Assembly: GCA_964036315.1 (NCBI GenBank)
Contig: OZ038508.1
Location: 42,946,935 to 43,010,934 of the forward strand
Origin: Acanthosepion esculentum
Taxonomy: Eukaryota > Mollusca > Cephalopoda > Sepiida > Sepiidae
Reading direction: 5' to 3'
DNA: 64,000 bases
Shown: piece by piece, positions 35,943-46,852 of the stretch
Numbering within the stretch: position 1 is the stretch's first letter
How the letters are laid out: each line of letters opens with the position of its first letter
Translations under genes and position numbers: made by a program
The notes under the pieces: model-generated
What the model was told of the DNA's origin: nothing
The model's database searches: none
The model's input: only the letters and a program-made list of their open reading frames with translations

Positions 35943-36166
35943 TAATAATTGTTCGGATGAACTCTTCGCTATTATGAATGTTTTATATTATTATAGTCCT
36001 TCTTTGATTTCACCCAGTTAACTGATGTGTCTACCACATTTAAGGATTGGCGGCGGATATTACTAACATTATTTTGTTTAGTTTCTTGTAATTAGTTTTG
36101 TTTCATATTGTAAATATTCATTAGGGCTAATTTTTAAATTGTTGTCTAATTCCCCTCCCTCCACAG

Positions 36167-36243
36167 ATAATGAAGTGTACATATGGGAACTTTTTAGGAT
36201 TTTCATAGAGACAAGAGGTATTATGGTGGATGTAGTAAGAAAG
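36167..36243 (+). CDS. Candidate internal host exon, product unknown
   Basis: A pyrimidine-rich acceptor (TTCCCCTCCCTCCACAG) precedes 77 bases that end AAG and are followed by a consensus GTAAGTAAG donor. Only one frame is open. It has two bases of a split codon then 25 codons, reading NEVYIWELFRIF and then IETRGIMVDVVRK, and ends on a whole codon. Composition and the charged/aromatic mix look protein-like, and the sequence is not part of any repeat I can recognise, although a LINE fragment begins about 90 bases downstream. I do not recognise the family. It could belong to a gene different from the minus-strand Ig exon at 47.4 kb. A chance match of good splice sites around a short open frame remains possible. 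Confidence 0.42.
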
Positions 36244-36334
36244 GTAAGTAAGAATGCGTTGTTTTGGTGTAAGGAATGTTGTTGTATGATTGGGTTCAGT
36301 GTTTGTGTTAAGACAGACAAGACAGTCTTTCGCT

Positions 36335-36700
36335 CATTCCCCACATAGGCCTTGTGCCACATTTTGTATCATTGTGCAAGTAAATATTACTCTTCGCTAC
36401 TGTGCCTAGACGCTTTGAATTTAAGCGCAGAACTAGGATGTCGTAGAGTTCTCGTCAATTTACAGTTGAGCCGGTTAGATATAGCCGTAAATGCTATGCT
36501 AACAGTTTCTTTTCTCGTACTTCTCGCTTGTGGATCTCCCTACCGGATCCATGATTTCCAGCCATTAAATGCAATATCAATCGCTATCGACTATCCTGAT
36601 TACGCTTCCTCTGTTCTCTCTCCCGAGCAATTGTTCGTGTTTCTTACTCTTCCACACCCAATAATCCATTGTATCCCGATGGCTTTACTGCTTTGTTTGG
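36335..36700 (+). pseudogene. LINE C-terminal end, plus strand
   Basis: Frames give RRFEFKRRTRMS, QFTVEPVRYSRKCYANSFF, SRTSRLWISLPDP and FPAIKCNINRYRLS. This is the RTR.S...F.V...R...Y..SFFSRT..LWNSLP...F....K..VNRYL terminus. A stop falls inside the LP..CFP motif. Confidence 0.55.
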
Positions 36701-38111
36701 GAGTGAACTCGATAAGAAAAAAATGTGTGTATGTGTTATATTCCAAGAATTTTAGCTTTGAATATTTTTCTCACGAAAAAGGCCTTAAATGACAAAGCAA
36801 AACTTTGTGAAAATAAAAGCCTGGTGAATGAAAAGAACTATGTCGCAAAGATTATCACTGAAAAAAAAACTTTAGTTTCAACATTGTGCTAAATGAACAA
36901 TGAAATATTGGAATGAAAAGGTATCATTCGAAAAACTGGAATTCAGAAATTGGAGAGAATTAAGAACTAAAAATGTGTAGACAAAACAATACCAAGTGAG
37001 AAAGAATATACCAAAGACAAGAGCCTAAAATAACGGTGAAGGCTTGGGATATGACAAAAACTAAACAAAGGGAAGGAGAAAATAAAAAATTGAAAGTAAC
37101 ATTTGTAAAGGTATACAAAGAAACAAATCTTTACGAAGGACAAGTATGAAAAGAAAACAAAAAAAAAAGTTATAAATTTGTGGAAGTACTAAGAAAAAAA
37201 AAGCAAAAGAAAACCAAAAACAATTATCAGAATCTGAAAGAAAAATAAGAGACGAAAGGCAATAACATTTTATGCTTATGATAGATGGGATGGGGAAAGT
37301 AATTTCCTTTTACAAAATGGCGACATATAGTCGACAAACGAATACGCATCCGCGTTCTGTCTGATGAAGTATTCAAGCTAATTGGTCAAGTAGCCTGATC
37401 GTTGTGACTGATTGACTCAATAATTTTGATGGAATAGTCAGCATTTTTTAAAAAGAAATTCGTCTTTTCCTTTCATTAAGTTTTTTTAAATTCTTTAGTC
37501 GAAGTTACATCCATGTATATGAATATAACATATATGAATATAAGTATTACATGGTAATGTGGAGCCGAATCGTATTTAATATATTAATATACAATTACTG
37601 CGAGCTATATTTTCGAGGATAAAAAGTGTCCAACAATAACGGAAATATAATTATATCTTGTGCGATAAATCTTTATATTTTTTTTTCTTTTTACAGTATA
37701 GCCTCAAGACAGATTTTCAGACGGAGTCAATATCAGCGTTAAAATAGTCGCCCGACAAAGATATGTTAAGAGCAGTTTCTTGATGAAATTGACGGAAAAC
37801 TGGATCTGCTTAGTTTTAGACACATATACAATAGGCTGTTGGAATGTTTATGTACGGACTGATTCTCAAAATCAATATTCTAACAATTGATTAGTGAAAT
37901 AGTGCTTACCGGAAGCGGTTCGATCCAAGTGATTTTCAGTACATCTCGCTATATATGTATGTGCGATATTATATATAAATTCAGACCATCCCAGGTAATT
38001 TTTTAAAAAATTGTCCAAAAAGTAATTGCTTTGTACTTTAAATAAGAAAAAAAAAATTAAATATGGTTAAAAAAGCGAGACATTTCTTTTAGTAATTTTA
38101 TGACTAAAAGA
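36701..38111. other. AT-rich spacer
   Basis: No gene seen. GGGGAAAGTAATTTCC at 37293-37308 and TTGTCCAAAAAGTAATTGC at 38009-38027 look like transposon-end sequence, the latter possibly belonging to the Tc1 relic that follows. Confidence 0.4.
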
Positions 38112-38345
38112 AAAAAAAATTTTATGATTAAGTTGTGCCCGTCCAAATATCCTCCTTCAGCCTTGATTACCGCAGCACATATTTTTGGCATTCGTTCCAA
38201 AAGTTTCTCAATATATAAGTTTGATAATTGATTCCAATTTTTTTAAAGACTAAAAGGTCTTTTTCATTTATTTTTTTTAAAACGATATCACTTTTCTGTC
38301 AAGCTCATCCCATGCTAATTCTATGGTTTCAATCTTTTATAAGGA
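38112..38345 (-). pseudogene. Tc1-like transposase C-terminus
   Basis: Minus-strand codons read AWDELDRKVISF, then EKDLLVFKKIGINYQTYI and EKLLERMPKICAAVIKAEGG. These match the segment after the catalytic Glu in Tc1-like enzymes (LWDELDRRV, then L..LVERMPR...AVIKAKGG). Frame changes are needed to read it through. Confidence 0.65.
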
Positions 38346-38467
38346 ATTTCAAATACAATTTAGTTTTTAAAACTTTAGATAAAGCTTCCGTCTTAAAATC
38401 TTATAATCAACTAACAAAATTCTTCTCTATATGTTTTCATATTATAAAATTTGTTTAAACACTCAAC

Positions 38468-38469
<2 letters not shown>

Positions 38470-38510
<41 letters not shown>

Positions 38511-38546
38511 GTATGCAATGTGTGTGTGTGTGTGTGTGTGTGTGTT
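38470..38546. repeat. (TA)n then (GT)n microsatellite
   Basis: AT run at 38470-38505 and GT run at 38518-38546. Confidence 0.95.
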
Positions 38547-38894
38547 TAAACAAATTTTAAGATATGAAATTTGATCGACAAATGTTGTTATATGTTCTCG
38601 CCCATCTGGATGATGATTAGGAAAAAATATCCAATGTTATTATAGGTTTTGTACGAGAACTTTCGATCATGTGTGATACTTAAAAATAAATCTGAATGGT
38701 TCCAGTATAGAAAATAATGGCTTGTTTCAGCGAACATTTTCCAAAACACTATAATTTAAAATATAACTTACAGAGTTTATATTAATGTTCACACAGCACA
38801 AATCTCAAGATCCACTCATAGTAGAGGCTTACTGAATGAAGTGTGGGATATGAACGTAAGGAGTAAAAGGAAAAAAAAAACAACTATACATTTA

Positions 38895-39195
38895 TATGTA
38901 GTATTTACATTATTCGGACTATTGTCCTCATCTTTGTCGCCACGTTTCGGCCGTTATACGCTCCGGCCTTCTTCAGGTGGTTGGAATTTCGAACCGTACC
39001 CTTTATTTCGATCACTGGGGTAGACTGTTCTAGTTCCACGAGCCATGTTTGATGGATGTCAGTTATCAGTTATCTCCTGGTAATTTTTCCCTCTGAAAGT
39101 TCTCCACTGCCTGAACCGGGTATTGAACTCACACTCTTTTTGGGTCTGTTACTGGATCTAACCAACGCCTTTATCCACCGTACCATGTGTCCTTG
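38895..39195 (-). repeat. tRNA-derived SINE, minus strand
   Basis: This is the best preserved copy. Box A region at 39160-39177 (TGGATAAAGGCGTTGGTT), box B region at 39113-39128 (GTTCAATACCCGGTTC). The hairpin module at 38940-38980 reads CCACCTGAAGAAGGCCGG, AGCGTATAAC, GGCCGAAACGTGG on the minus strand, with CCAC/GTGG and GGCC/GGCC pairing. Confidence 0.75.
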
Positions 39196-39419
39196 AGGAC
39201 ATCTGGGTATGAATTTCTGAGTATTATAAACCTAATTTTTCAGCAACCATTTTTTACCAGTACTCATATTGCAATTTTGCCGTTATCATTGCATGTTCTT
39301 TACCAGATCTCATATTGCAACTTTTTGTTATCATTGCTGTTCTCTGGCACTCCTTATTACTGGTTCCCATATTGTATTTATTTCTATGCTTGGCCGACTC
39401 AGGAGATTTTTGTGGCCTA

Positions 39420-39420
<1 letters not shown>

Positions 39421-39452
<32 letters not shown>
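39421..39452. repeat. (TA)n microsatellite
   Basis: Uninterrupted AT run. Confidence 0.9.
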
Positions 39453-39455
<3 letters not shown>

Positions 39456-39589
39456 GCTCCTTAGTCCTCATCAAGCCAATTGTCTACTTTACTCCACGTC
39501 CTCATAATCAATTCTTGCCGCCTCGTAATTCAGTCATAAACTCCTTATAGCCATTTCAAATCTGGTAATATCTGGAGTCGTACTCGAGT

Positions 39590-39890
39590 GCCGTATGGCT
39601 TAAAATGTGGTTAAAAAAGAAGAGGAAATGCGGAATCATCTTTCAGGATCGTCATCAGCTGTTCTTTAATCAACTGCACCGGTGGTTTTAAGTTTGAAAA
39701 ACCCCGACCCCCAAAAATAGCCATATTTGGACTGCAACATGAATGATATGTTATTCTGAAAGAAACAAAACTGTATGTGATGTGAATAAACCACTTGCCC
39801 GGCAATTGCAAAAGTGCTGTACAAATGACTCTTTCAGGCGTACTTCGCTGTCGCGGACACACCCACATGTATTAAAACTGCCAGCCAAAA
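39590..39890 (-). other. Possible LINE remnant
   Basis: An 85-codon minus-strand frame (RQRSTPERVICTALLQLPGK) vaguely follows the RTRL...HPF.V block of family B. I would not call it without an alignment. Confidence 0.2.
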
Positions 39891-40236
39891 TGCAATGTTG
39901 ATTTTGATATCCATACTGTTTGGTAGTTTCTCGTCTAAACGATCATTAGAACCTTTGTTACTTCTCTTTGGAAACAAATCAAAATTCTATAGAGAACCTA
40001 TGACCACATTGTTTAAATCTAAAAAGGCCTTCTCTCAGACGTTGATCCCTCTCCACATAATTTTATCAAATTTTAGAAAAGACGAGTTCGATAATAATAA
40101 TCGATAATAACTAGTTTCCGAGTCCAATCGTCTGCTAGGGGGACTATCAAATACATATTGTAAACGCCAACTCAGACAATTATTTTTGTTCTATACAAGA
40201 TCGGCTAACTGATTATTTCATGCAACTGCACTAACC

Positions 40237-40278
<42 letters not shown>

Positions 40279-40549
40279 CACACACACGTGTGTGCGTCTC
40301 GTAAAGATCAATAAATTAATTTTTAATACATTTTTTTTTTATTTCCATGCATCTTTTCCTCGCTGCTTTTGGGGAAAAAGATGAATACAAAGCTTGCTTT
40401 TTTGTCTGCTCAGAACCAACCATCTTGAACAAAAAGGATTAGAGAACAATGGGTGAGCGAGTGCATGGTCAGTCCATACTTGCATTCAAAAGAATGTAGC
40501 AACGTGACACTTACACCTATAAGTATTATTAGATGGTGTGTGTGTTATG

Positions 40550-40594
<45 letters not shown>

Positions 40595-41639
40595 TTTACA
40601 AAGTAAACTACTTTATTTTCGTTTTGTTTTTCAGGCCTAGACCCTGACACACAAACACACTGCACTTTCTCATCTTGACATACATGTGTATGAACTTCCT
40701 TTACACTCCATCAATCATCTCGAAACCAATTTCTACCGTTTTCCAACTTCGGCCAGAGAGGGGAAAACATTTGCATTCGTAAATTAAAAACCTGGCCTCT
40801 CTTCACTAAAAGTAACAATTGATAGTGATGGATGGTCAAGAATTACATCCTCTTTCAAGTGCCCTTAACCCGTCTTCAAATAAACGAATGAATTTGAAAA
40901 ATTACAATACAGAAAAGATTCAATCTCCACCATTGCCACTAGAAACCTTTAACGTTGTAAGGTAATAAAACAGGAGCCATTAATTTCGGTTCAACTTCGT
41001 ACAGTCTTTCTGCAGCAAAACGAAAGGAAAACTTTCGCTTGTTATTCTTCAATTGTTTGAAGCAAAAATCATGCACAAAATTTTTTTTTTCAACTGCCTG
41101 CCTCAAAGTCTATATTTCTTGGTCAATCAACAAGTGACTGAATTGAAGAACTGATGAACAGTGTTAAATACGTACGAGTAAACTCTCGCTCGTTACTGGA
41201 AATTCTCGCTAGATTTGATAACGAATAAGCAAAACGACCGATTATGCAAATAGATTTTCATGTTTGATTTGAAAACGGCATACGCCTGATTTGTTTGCAA
41301 TTTGAATTCTAAATGAAAAAGATAACCCCAAAAGAATAAAAAAAATCTATTAATATTAGTCGAAATAAGATGTTTATTTTCGAATAATTGTTTTTTTTTA
41401 ATTATTGATGCTTCGTTTGTGAAATTCAACAGCTGTTACATCTTGGAGATGTTTTCCGAGCTATCTTTTAGGTAATGGAATTTTTAGTTGTTTGGCAAAA
41501 CAAAATAAGTTTTTCTTCATATTTTTTTTTCAAAGAATTCAGTAGAATCCGATTGCTATATTTGCTGAAAACGAAAACCAACACCATCTTTTACTAATTT
41601 CCGAAAAGTCTGTAAGGAAACATTTACATGCAGAATAGC
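39891..41639. other. Spacer, nothing assigned
   Basis: TA runs at 40241 and 40550 and short frames only. Confidence 0.4.
40241..40290. repeat. (TA)n(CA)n microsatellite
   Basis: AT run followed by ACAC and a CACGTGTG palindrome. A further TA run lies at 40550-40588. Confidence 0.9.
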
Positions 41640-41990
41640 ATCATTATTATCACAACGTTTCGGCTGTTGCACCCTCTGGTCTTCTTCAGTAATATATATC
41701 GATCTGGGTAACTCCAAGGATTTCGGAGTGAACCGTGGATTTAATAATATACGTGGCTAGATTGTCCTCGTTCCGCTGCACTTGTCTTGTTCTAATTTAT
41801 TAATGGCTAGTCATTGCTTGCCCAGTTTCCACCAAGTCTAAGTTTGTAGTACCAAAAAGTGATTGTACTCCCAAGTTACTCGGCTATCCTCCAGCGAACT
41901 TGCAACGTTACACTTGCCTCTTACTTAGGTTGCTGCCGCTGCGGTTACATTTGTCGGCATTCGCCATCACTTGTATTTTCTTTTGCTTTT
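41640..41990 (-). repeat. SINE-like repeat with hairpin module
   Basis: On the minus strand, ACTGAAGAAGACCAGAGGG, TGCAACAGCC and GAAACGTTGTG lie at 41652-41692. The preceding body (GAGGACAATCTAGCC) is distantly similar to the bodies of the tRNA-SINEs at 8.2 and 38.9 kb. No clear box A/B head is visible. Confidence 0.4.
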
Positions 41991-42160
41991 TGCTGAAGAC
42001 AGGCTATAATTTCCTTTTATTTAATAACGATACCGATGTGGTGTTTATTTCTATACTGGACTTACTGTGGAGACTCTAGCTTAGTGTATACGCCAATTCC
42101 TTCCAACGTCAGACTCAGTAACATTCATTGTCTAGTATTTTTTTTTATTTCATTCCACAG

Positions 42161-42314
42161 GGAATCAAATGTAACTGAAGTAAATGATGCCAATTTCTTA
42201 TGCCAGAATTTCCGACAGCATTTCACAAGAAATAAAATCGATTCAACAGAGTCTGATAGGAATATTTTAAAAACATTTTTCTATTTAATTGTAGTTAATG
42301 TGAGATATTTGTAG
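42161..42314 (+). CDS. Candidate 3' terminal exon, product unknown
   Basis: A long pyrimidine tract ending in TTTCATTCCACAG at 42160 precedes an open frame that starts after one base and runs about 50 codons (ESNVTEVNDANFLCQNFRQ and onward) to a TAG at 42312-42314. The acceptor is excellent, but there is no supporting homology, and the last third turns AT-rich and hydrophobic. It could be an exon of an unknown gene, a decayed retroelement frame, or chance. Confidence 0.2.
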
Positions 42315-42649
42315 AAGATTTTCATTAATCAAATTTAAAAATGAAAATTTGTTAGCAGACGGGGATATCAAATAGATTATTCATACAGACAATGATTAGA
42401 ATGTATACAGATGAAGGATTTGATGCATTAATACCCTGGGTAATTCGTATTGCATGAGCTACGAATTTCTAATGATTATTACGCTAATCAGTTTGCACTT
42501 CGTTTCTTTTACTTTCTAAGGGAAAAGAACACTAGTTTCATAACCGAATGTTAGGTTCATAAGTTCTTATTCGCAAAGGTATTTGCAGAGAAACGTTTAA
42601 CGGACACAAACACGATTGCGTCTAGCATGAAACAGCCTGTCGCCTCTAA

Positions 42650-42700
42650 GTGTTGACGTCAATGTTCACTTTTATATTTACACACGCTCTATCTCTGATA
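42650..42700. repeat. Interspersed repeat shared with 3.5 kb
   Basis: GTTGACGTCAATGTTCACTT and CACGCTCTATCT match 3568-3600. Confidence 0.35.
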
Positions 42701-42884
42701 TTGAGCACTTTATCCCATAAATATAGCACACCTTAAGACTATATTTCTTATATATATATATATATATATATAAAGGAAAAATCTACATACACCCACATAC
42801 TTGCGCGTACGGAAAAATATATTGCTTCCTCAGGTTTTATAAATACATTTTTTTTGTATGAAACAGCTATTAGCGAATATAGCT

Positions 42885-43162
42885 AATATCTAACGTAGAC
42901 AGCATGCATTGGAGTTTCATGCAGTTCTTGCAATCTTCAGGTGCAAAAGAAATCTGATTTTTAAATGTTAAAGTTCTCGTGGTGATGATTCCAAATTGTT
43001 TTAAAACCTGTTTATTTAATTGCTGTTGCGTAAAACATTTTAAATAAACTATTAATAATTTATATCAGTCAAATGCTTAAAGTTCGAAACAGCCAGATTA
43101 TATTTGCGCCTAAAGTTTGCAAGAACTACATGAAACTCCCAGTCATGTCATCAACGTTGGAT
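42885..43162. mobile_element. Foldback element with ~85-bp inverted arms
   Basis: GGAGTTTCATGCAGTTCTTG at the left (42911 on) is inverted at the right (43115-43140), with longer imperfect pairing over AACGT..GACA, CAGGTGCAAA and AATCTG. TA microsatellites lie outside both ends (42750-42772 and 43160-43184). It has no coding capacity. Confidence 0.55.
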
Positions 43163-43260
43163 ATATATATATATATATATATATAGGCTGATAAAATTTC
43201 ATTTAAAAATTGCATTAAATGCAAATGATAATATCTGTATTTTTCCAATTTCAGAATTTT

Positions 43261-43366
43261 GTCCGACTGTGGAAACGTTTGGTTCTTGATAATAACCGAG
43301 ACAGTTGAATATATTCGGGGGGAAAAAAGGAATATTTTTTATAGCTTTCTCCACAGTCGGATATAC
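43261..43366. repeat. Short inverted repeat pair
   Basis: GTCCGACTGTGGAAA (left) and TTCTCCACAGTCGGA (right) flank about 75 bases that include TTCTTGATAATAACCGAGA. It could be a small MITE. Confidence 0.4.
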
Positions 43367-43411
43367 AACAATTCATTAAAAATATTATCGGCTAAATTAG
43401 ATAGAACTTAC

Positions 43412-43525
43412 ACATAAATGGTGATGTTGACAAGTTTTCGTCACGAACCAGTTCCACAAAATTTCGGAAGTGAGTCGTGCTAGAAAAGTTGTTGAAGGAC
43501 GTCGTGGTCGGAACGATAACTTTAA
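43412..43525 (-). CDS. Candidate internal exon, Ser/Thr-rich, product unknown
   Basis: On the minus strand a CTTTTTCTGTCTC tract and GGGCAG precede 114 bases ending before GTAAGT (43406-43411). The open frame reads VKVIVPTTTSFNNFSS and then THFRNFVELVRDENL. CpG sites are retained. The splice phases (enters after one base of a codon, leaves after one base) do not join directly to the Ig exon at 47.4 kb, so if both are real at least one exon lies between them. No family is recognised. Confidence 0.2.
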
Positions 43526-43718
43526 CTGCCCTCATGTGTATATAGAGACAGAAAAAGATTGAGAATGTCTTTGATGGTTTAGTTCCTTCATATATGAGTG
43601 ATAGGTAGGTAAGAGCGAAAAAACTATAAAGACAAAGCAAGTCCAAACTAATGTGATAACGGAAAACAATGACATGTATCTTTAGATCCTCAGTTAATGC
43701 ATACAATCAATTTATTAT

Positions 43719-43875
43719 CTACAGAATTAAAACGACGACAACAAAGGATGTCTCTAGAAGATGCCAGGTTATTTTAGCGAGTGTTGCCGATGGCAAGATC
43801 ACCAAGTTTGATTGTGGGAATGGTATAATCGACGGAGTGAATTCTGACAGCAGAAGCCAACGAACCACCAAATAA
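43719..43875 (+). other. CpG-rich segment after a good acceptor, unassigned
   Basis: TTTATTATCTACAG precedes an open frame (IKTTTTKDVSRRCQVILAS, then VADGKITKFDCGNGI) ending at TAA 43873-43875. It is richer in CpG than its neighbours. It may be a repeat or a terminal exon; nothing recognisable. Confidence 0.15.
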
Positions 43876-44029
43876 AAATAAAAACCCCGCCTATAATTGT
43901 CGTTATAATTAAATTGCGGTGTTAGCAAAATGATGACAAGACACGACGGAGACAAATTGATCGAATCAGGACAATTTCCACATAACACATTTGTAATTCA
44001 CACAATATATATATATATATATATATTTT

Positions 44030-44160
44030 GTCATCCACAGAGAGACTGTTTCGCAGCTCATCAGTGTGGCTAGACGTCTGGTTGCCTCTAGCTAGGATCG
44101 AAGCCCGACTGAATTGGCGTCAGTCCGAACTTCTCCCACTAAGCTGTCAGCGTACGGTAC
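44030..44160 (-). repeat. tRNA-headed SINE with hammerhead-like core
   Basis: Minus strand: box A CAGCTTAGTGGGAGA (44132-44146) and box B GGCTTCGATCCTAG (44092-44105), with a pairing anticodon stem (ACTGA/TCAGT) between. Downstream come GCCACACTGATGAGCTG and CGAAACAG at 44047-44070, and CTCTGTGG. Confidence 0.65.
44035..44069 (-). other. Hammerhead-ribozyme-like motif
   Basis: CCACA, CTGATGA, GCTGC, GAAA, then CAGTCTCTC and TGTGG. The CTGANGA and GAAA core positions are all present, and CCACA/TGTGG would form an open helix I. Helix II would be only one or two base pairs and helix III is poor, so self-cleavage is doubtful. It was seen directly; function is hypothetical. Confidence 0.35.
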
Positions 44161-44278
44161 GGGATGAAGGTGAATTTTAGCGTGTTTATTTTTAGATTCC
44201 GATAAACACACAGTGACTGACAGTGACTCAATTCTGTCGAAGAGTCGTGCCGTATTAGCTTAAATAGTCTCTGTTTAC

Positions 44279-44281
<3 letters not shown>

Positions 44282-44316
<35 letters not shown>
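44282..44316. repeat. (TA)n microsatellite
   Basis: AT run. Others nearby are at 44007-44027, 44812-44827 and 44874-44909. Confidence 0.9.
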
Positions 44317-44317
<1 letters not shown>

Positions 44318-44871
44318 CGGTTCCGTGTAGGATACAGTTCAATCCGTGTCGGAGGACATTTTCTATGATATTTATCGGACACTCAGGGCGGTAAACGTTG
44401 TTAGTGCTTATTATGAACAGAACTTTTTCTTAAATATTTGCATCTATAAAAATAACGTATGAACAGAAAATATATACAAATAATTTTCGGACTTATACAA
44501 GATAAACTCTTGTTAAAGACCATAAAATAAGAGGGTAAAATTATGAGGATGAGAGAGAGGAGATGAAAAAAAATTATTTCGCTCATCCGGATTCATAGGA
44601 AAATAAACAAAATACTTAAATGCTTGCACTCTGACATAACTCCAGTTCAGAATAATGCAAAAGACTGCGAGGAAACCTACATTTTTCTCAGAGGATCAAT
44701 GATATTCTATTGGAACAAAGTCGAAATAAACTTTAATAAAAAAAAAAAACGTAAGAGATATAGTAAAAAAAATAGCAAAATTCCCCTCCCCCACGAGTGG
44801 GTGGGTGTGTATATATATATATATATTTAAAAGGATTGATGAACTTCCCTTTGAAAAAAATTTGGGTTTAT

Positions 44872-44912
<41 letters not shown>

Positions 44913-45479
44913 ATATGCACGTATTTGTGTTAGTAAAACATCAATATTTTTCAGTTAAACCGACTCAAAGCAGTATCACGATATTACATGCCCGAAACAA
45001 GTTGTTCTCATTGATGTAGCTCTCACGTAATGTTGGGGATTTAAAATCAGATTTTGAATGCGAGAGGATGCTGGTGAAATCATCATGACAATTCTCAGCC
45101 GTCCTCTGTGGTTAACTTTAAATATAAGAGCGAGAGTAGAGATATGATCATATGCATAAGTCCACTCTCTCGATCTAAAGCAGAATCAACATGTCCATCA
45201 CCATGCTGAATGCAGTGTCATTGCCCTAAGTTGATATGATGACCCTTGTGCAAAAAGAAAAAGTTACTGTTTATAACTGGGGTTTTACATAAATGAGGAA
45301 CATCGGTTAAGGTGGGATAAAACCTAGAGAACGATGAGACCTCGAGACACTGGCAAAATAAGTTAAATAAATTTGACATTAACAATTTTATAAAAATCGA
45401 TTTCAGAAATATCAAATAGTCAATATGTTAAAAATGTAGAATATAGTTCTGCAAATGCAAACGGGATATGTAGTATACC

Positions 45480-45710
45480 AAAGCAACAAACATACAATAT
45501 TGAAGTAATCATCGCACAAACGAATGCGTAAGTTGGGCAAAATACATGAAAAACTTTGATTATTTTTAGTGATGAATGTTCAGCTACAATTAGCGAATCT
45601 GAGATCTCGTGTTTGGGCTCTACATGGAAATAGTCAACCAGTGCGACTCGAAAGGCCATATTGTGGCGGTGGTTTAATATTTGGGGCTAGTATAAAAATA
45701 TAGTAAAAAT
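45480..45710 (+). pseudogene. Tc1-like transposase relic (first catalytic region)
   Basis: One frame gives WAKYMKNFDYFSDECSA, matching WAK...W....FSDES with the first catalytic Asp. After a frameshift comes RVWALHGNSQPVRLERPY and GGGLIFGAS, matching VWR..GE....C..PTVKHGGGSVMVWG. The rest of the enzyme is not seen. Confidence 0.55.
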
Positions 45711-45879
45711 TTATGTACCTTCAAGTTGTTCCATATTCTGAATTCTTGTACAACATTTTTGAACGGTTATATATCACAACCATGAAGTTTTAGCTGATAA
45801 CACGTATTCTATTAGACAAAGCATTTTTTTATAAATTTTTCACTAAGAAGGCAATGAAAGCTACAAAGGAGCAAGAATT

Positions 45880-46852
45880 TACTGAGATTAAAAAAACAAA
45901 ACAAACAAAAACAAAAAACAAACAAACAAAAAACAAAAAACAAAAAACAAACAAAAAACAAAAAACAAACAAAAAACAAACAAACAAACAAACAAACAAA
46001 CAAACAAACAAAAACAAACAAACAAACAAAAACAAACAAACAAACAAAAAACAAACAAAAAACAAAAACAAACAAAAAACAAAAACAAACAAAAAACAAA
46101 AACAAACAAAAAACAAAAACAAACAAAAAACAAAAACAAACAAAAAACAAAAACAAACAAAAAACAAAAACAAGTACTAAAAACAAAAACAAGTACTAAA
46201 AACAAAAACAAGTACTAAAAACAAAAACAAGTACTAAAAACAAAAACAAGTACTAAAAACAAAAACAAGTACTAAAAACAAAAACAAGTACTAAAAACAA
46301 AAACAAGTACTAAAAACAAAAACAAGTACTAAAAACAAAAACAAGTACTAAAAACAAAAACAAGTACTAAAAACAAAAACAAGTACTAAAAAGAAAACAA
46401 ACGAAAAAGAAAACAAACGAAAAAGAAAACAAACGAAAAAGAAAACAAACGAAAAAGAAAACAAACGAAAAAGAAAACAAACTAAAAAGAAAACAAACTA
46501 AAAAGAAAACAAACTAAAAAGAAAACAAACTAAAAAGAAAACAAACTAAAAAGAAAACAAACTAAAAAGAAAACAAACTAAAAAGAAAACAAACTAAAAA
46601 GAAAACAAACTAAAAAGAAAACAAACTAAAAAGAAAACAAACGAAAAGAAAACAAACGAAAAGAAAACAAACGAAAAGAAAACAAACGAAAAGAAAACAA
46701 ACGAAAAGAAAACAAACGAAAAGAAAACAAACGAAAAGAAAACAAACGAAAACAAAACAAACGAAAACAAAACAAACAAAAACAAAAACAAAAACAAAAA
46801 CAAAAACAAAAACAAACAAAACGACCCCCCCAAAAAAAAACAAAAACAAAAC
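45880..46852. repeat. Block-structured A-rich minisatellite array
   Basis: In order: AAAC/AAAAAC microsatellite (45890-46075); a 17-bp unit CAAACAAAAAACAAAAA (46075-46160); about 12 copies of a 19-bp unit CAAGTACTAAAAACAAAAA (46165-46386); 16-bp CAAACGAAAAAGAAAA units (to about 46475); the same with CT in place of CG (to about 46640); 15-bp CAAACGAAAAGAAAA units (to about 46745); then CAAAAA runs. Long frames on either strand are artefacts of the missing stop codons. Confidence 0.95.

Noticed and set aside
44086..44155. Functional tRNA gene
   Set aside because: Box A and B are good, but the base before the would-be anticodon is G instead of U, the acceptor stem does not pair, and the sequence continues into a SINE body.
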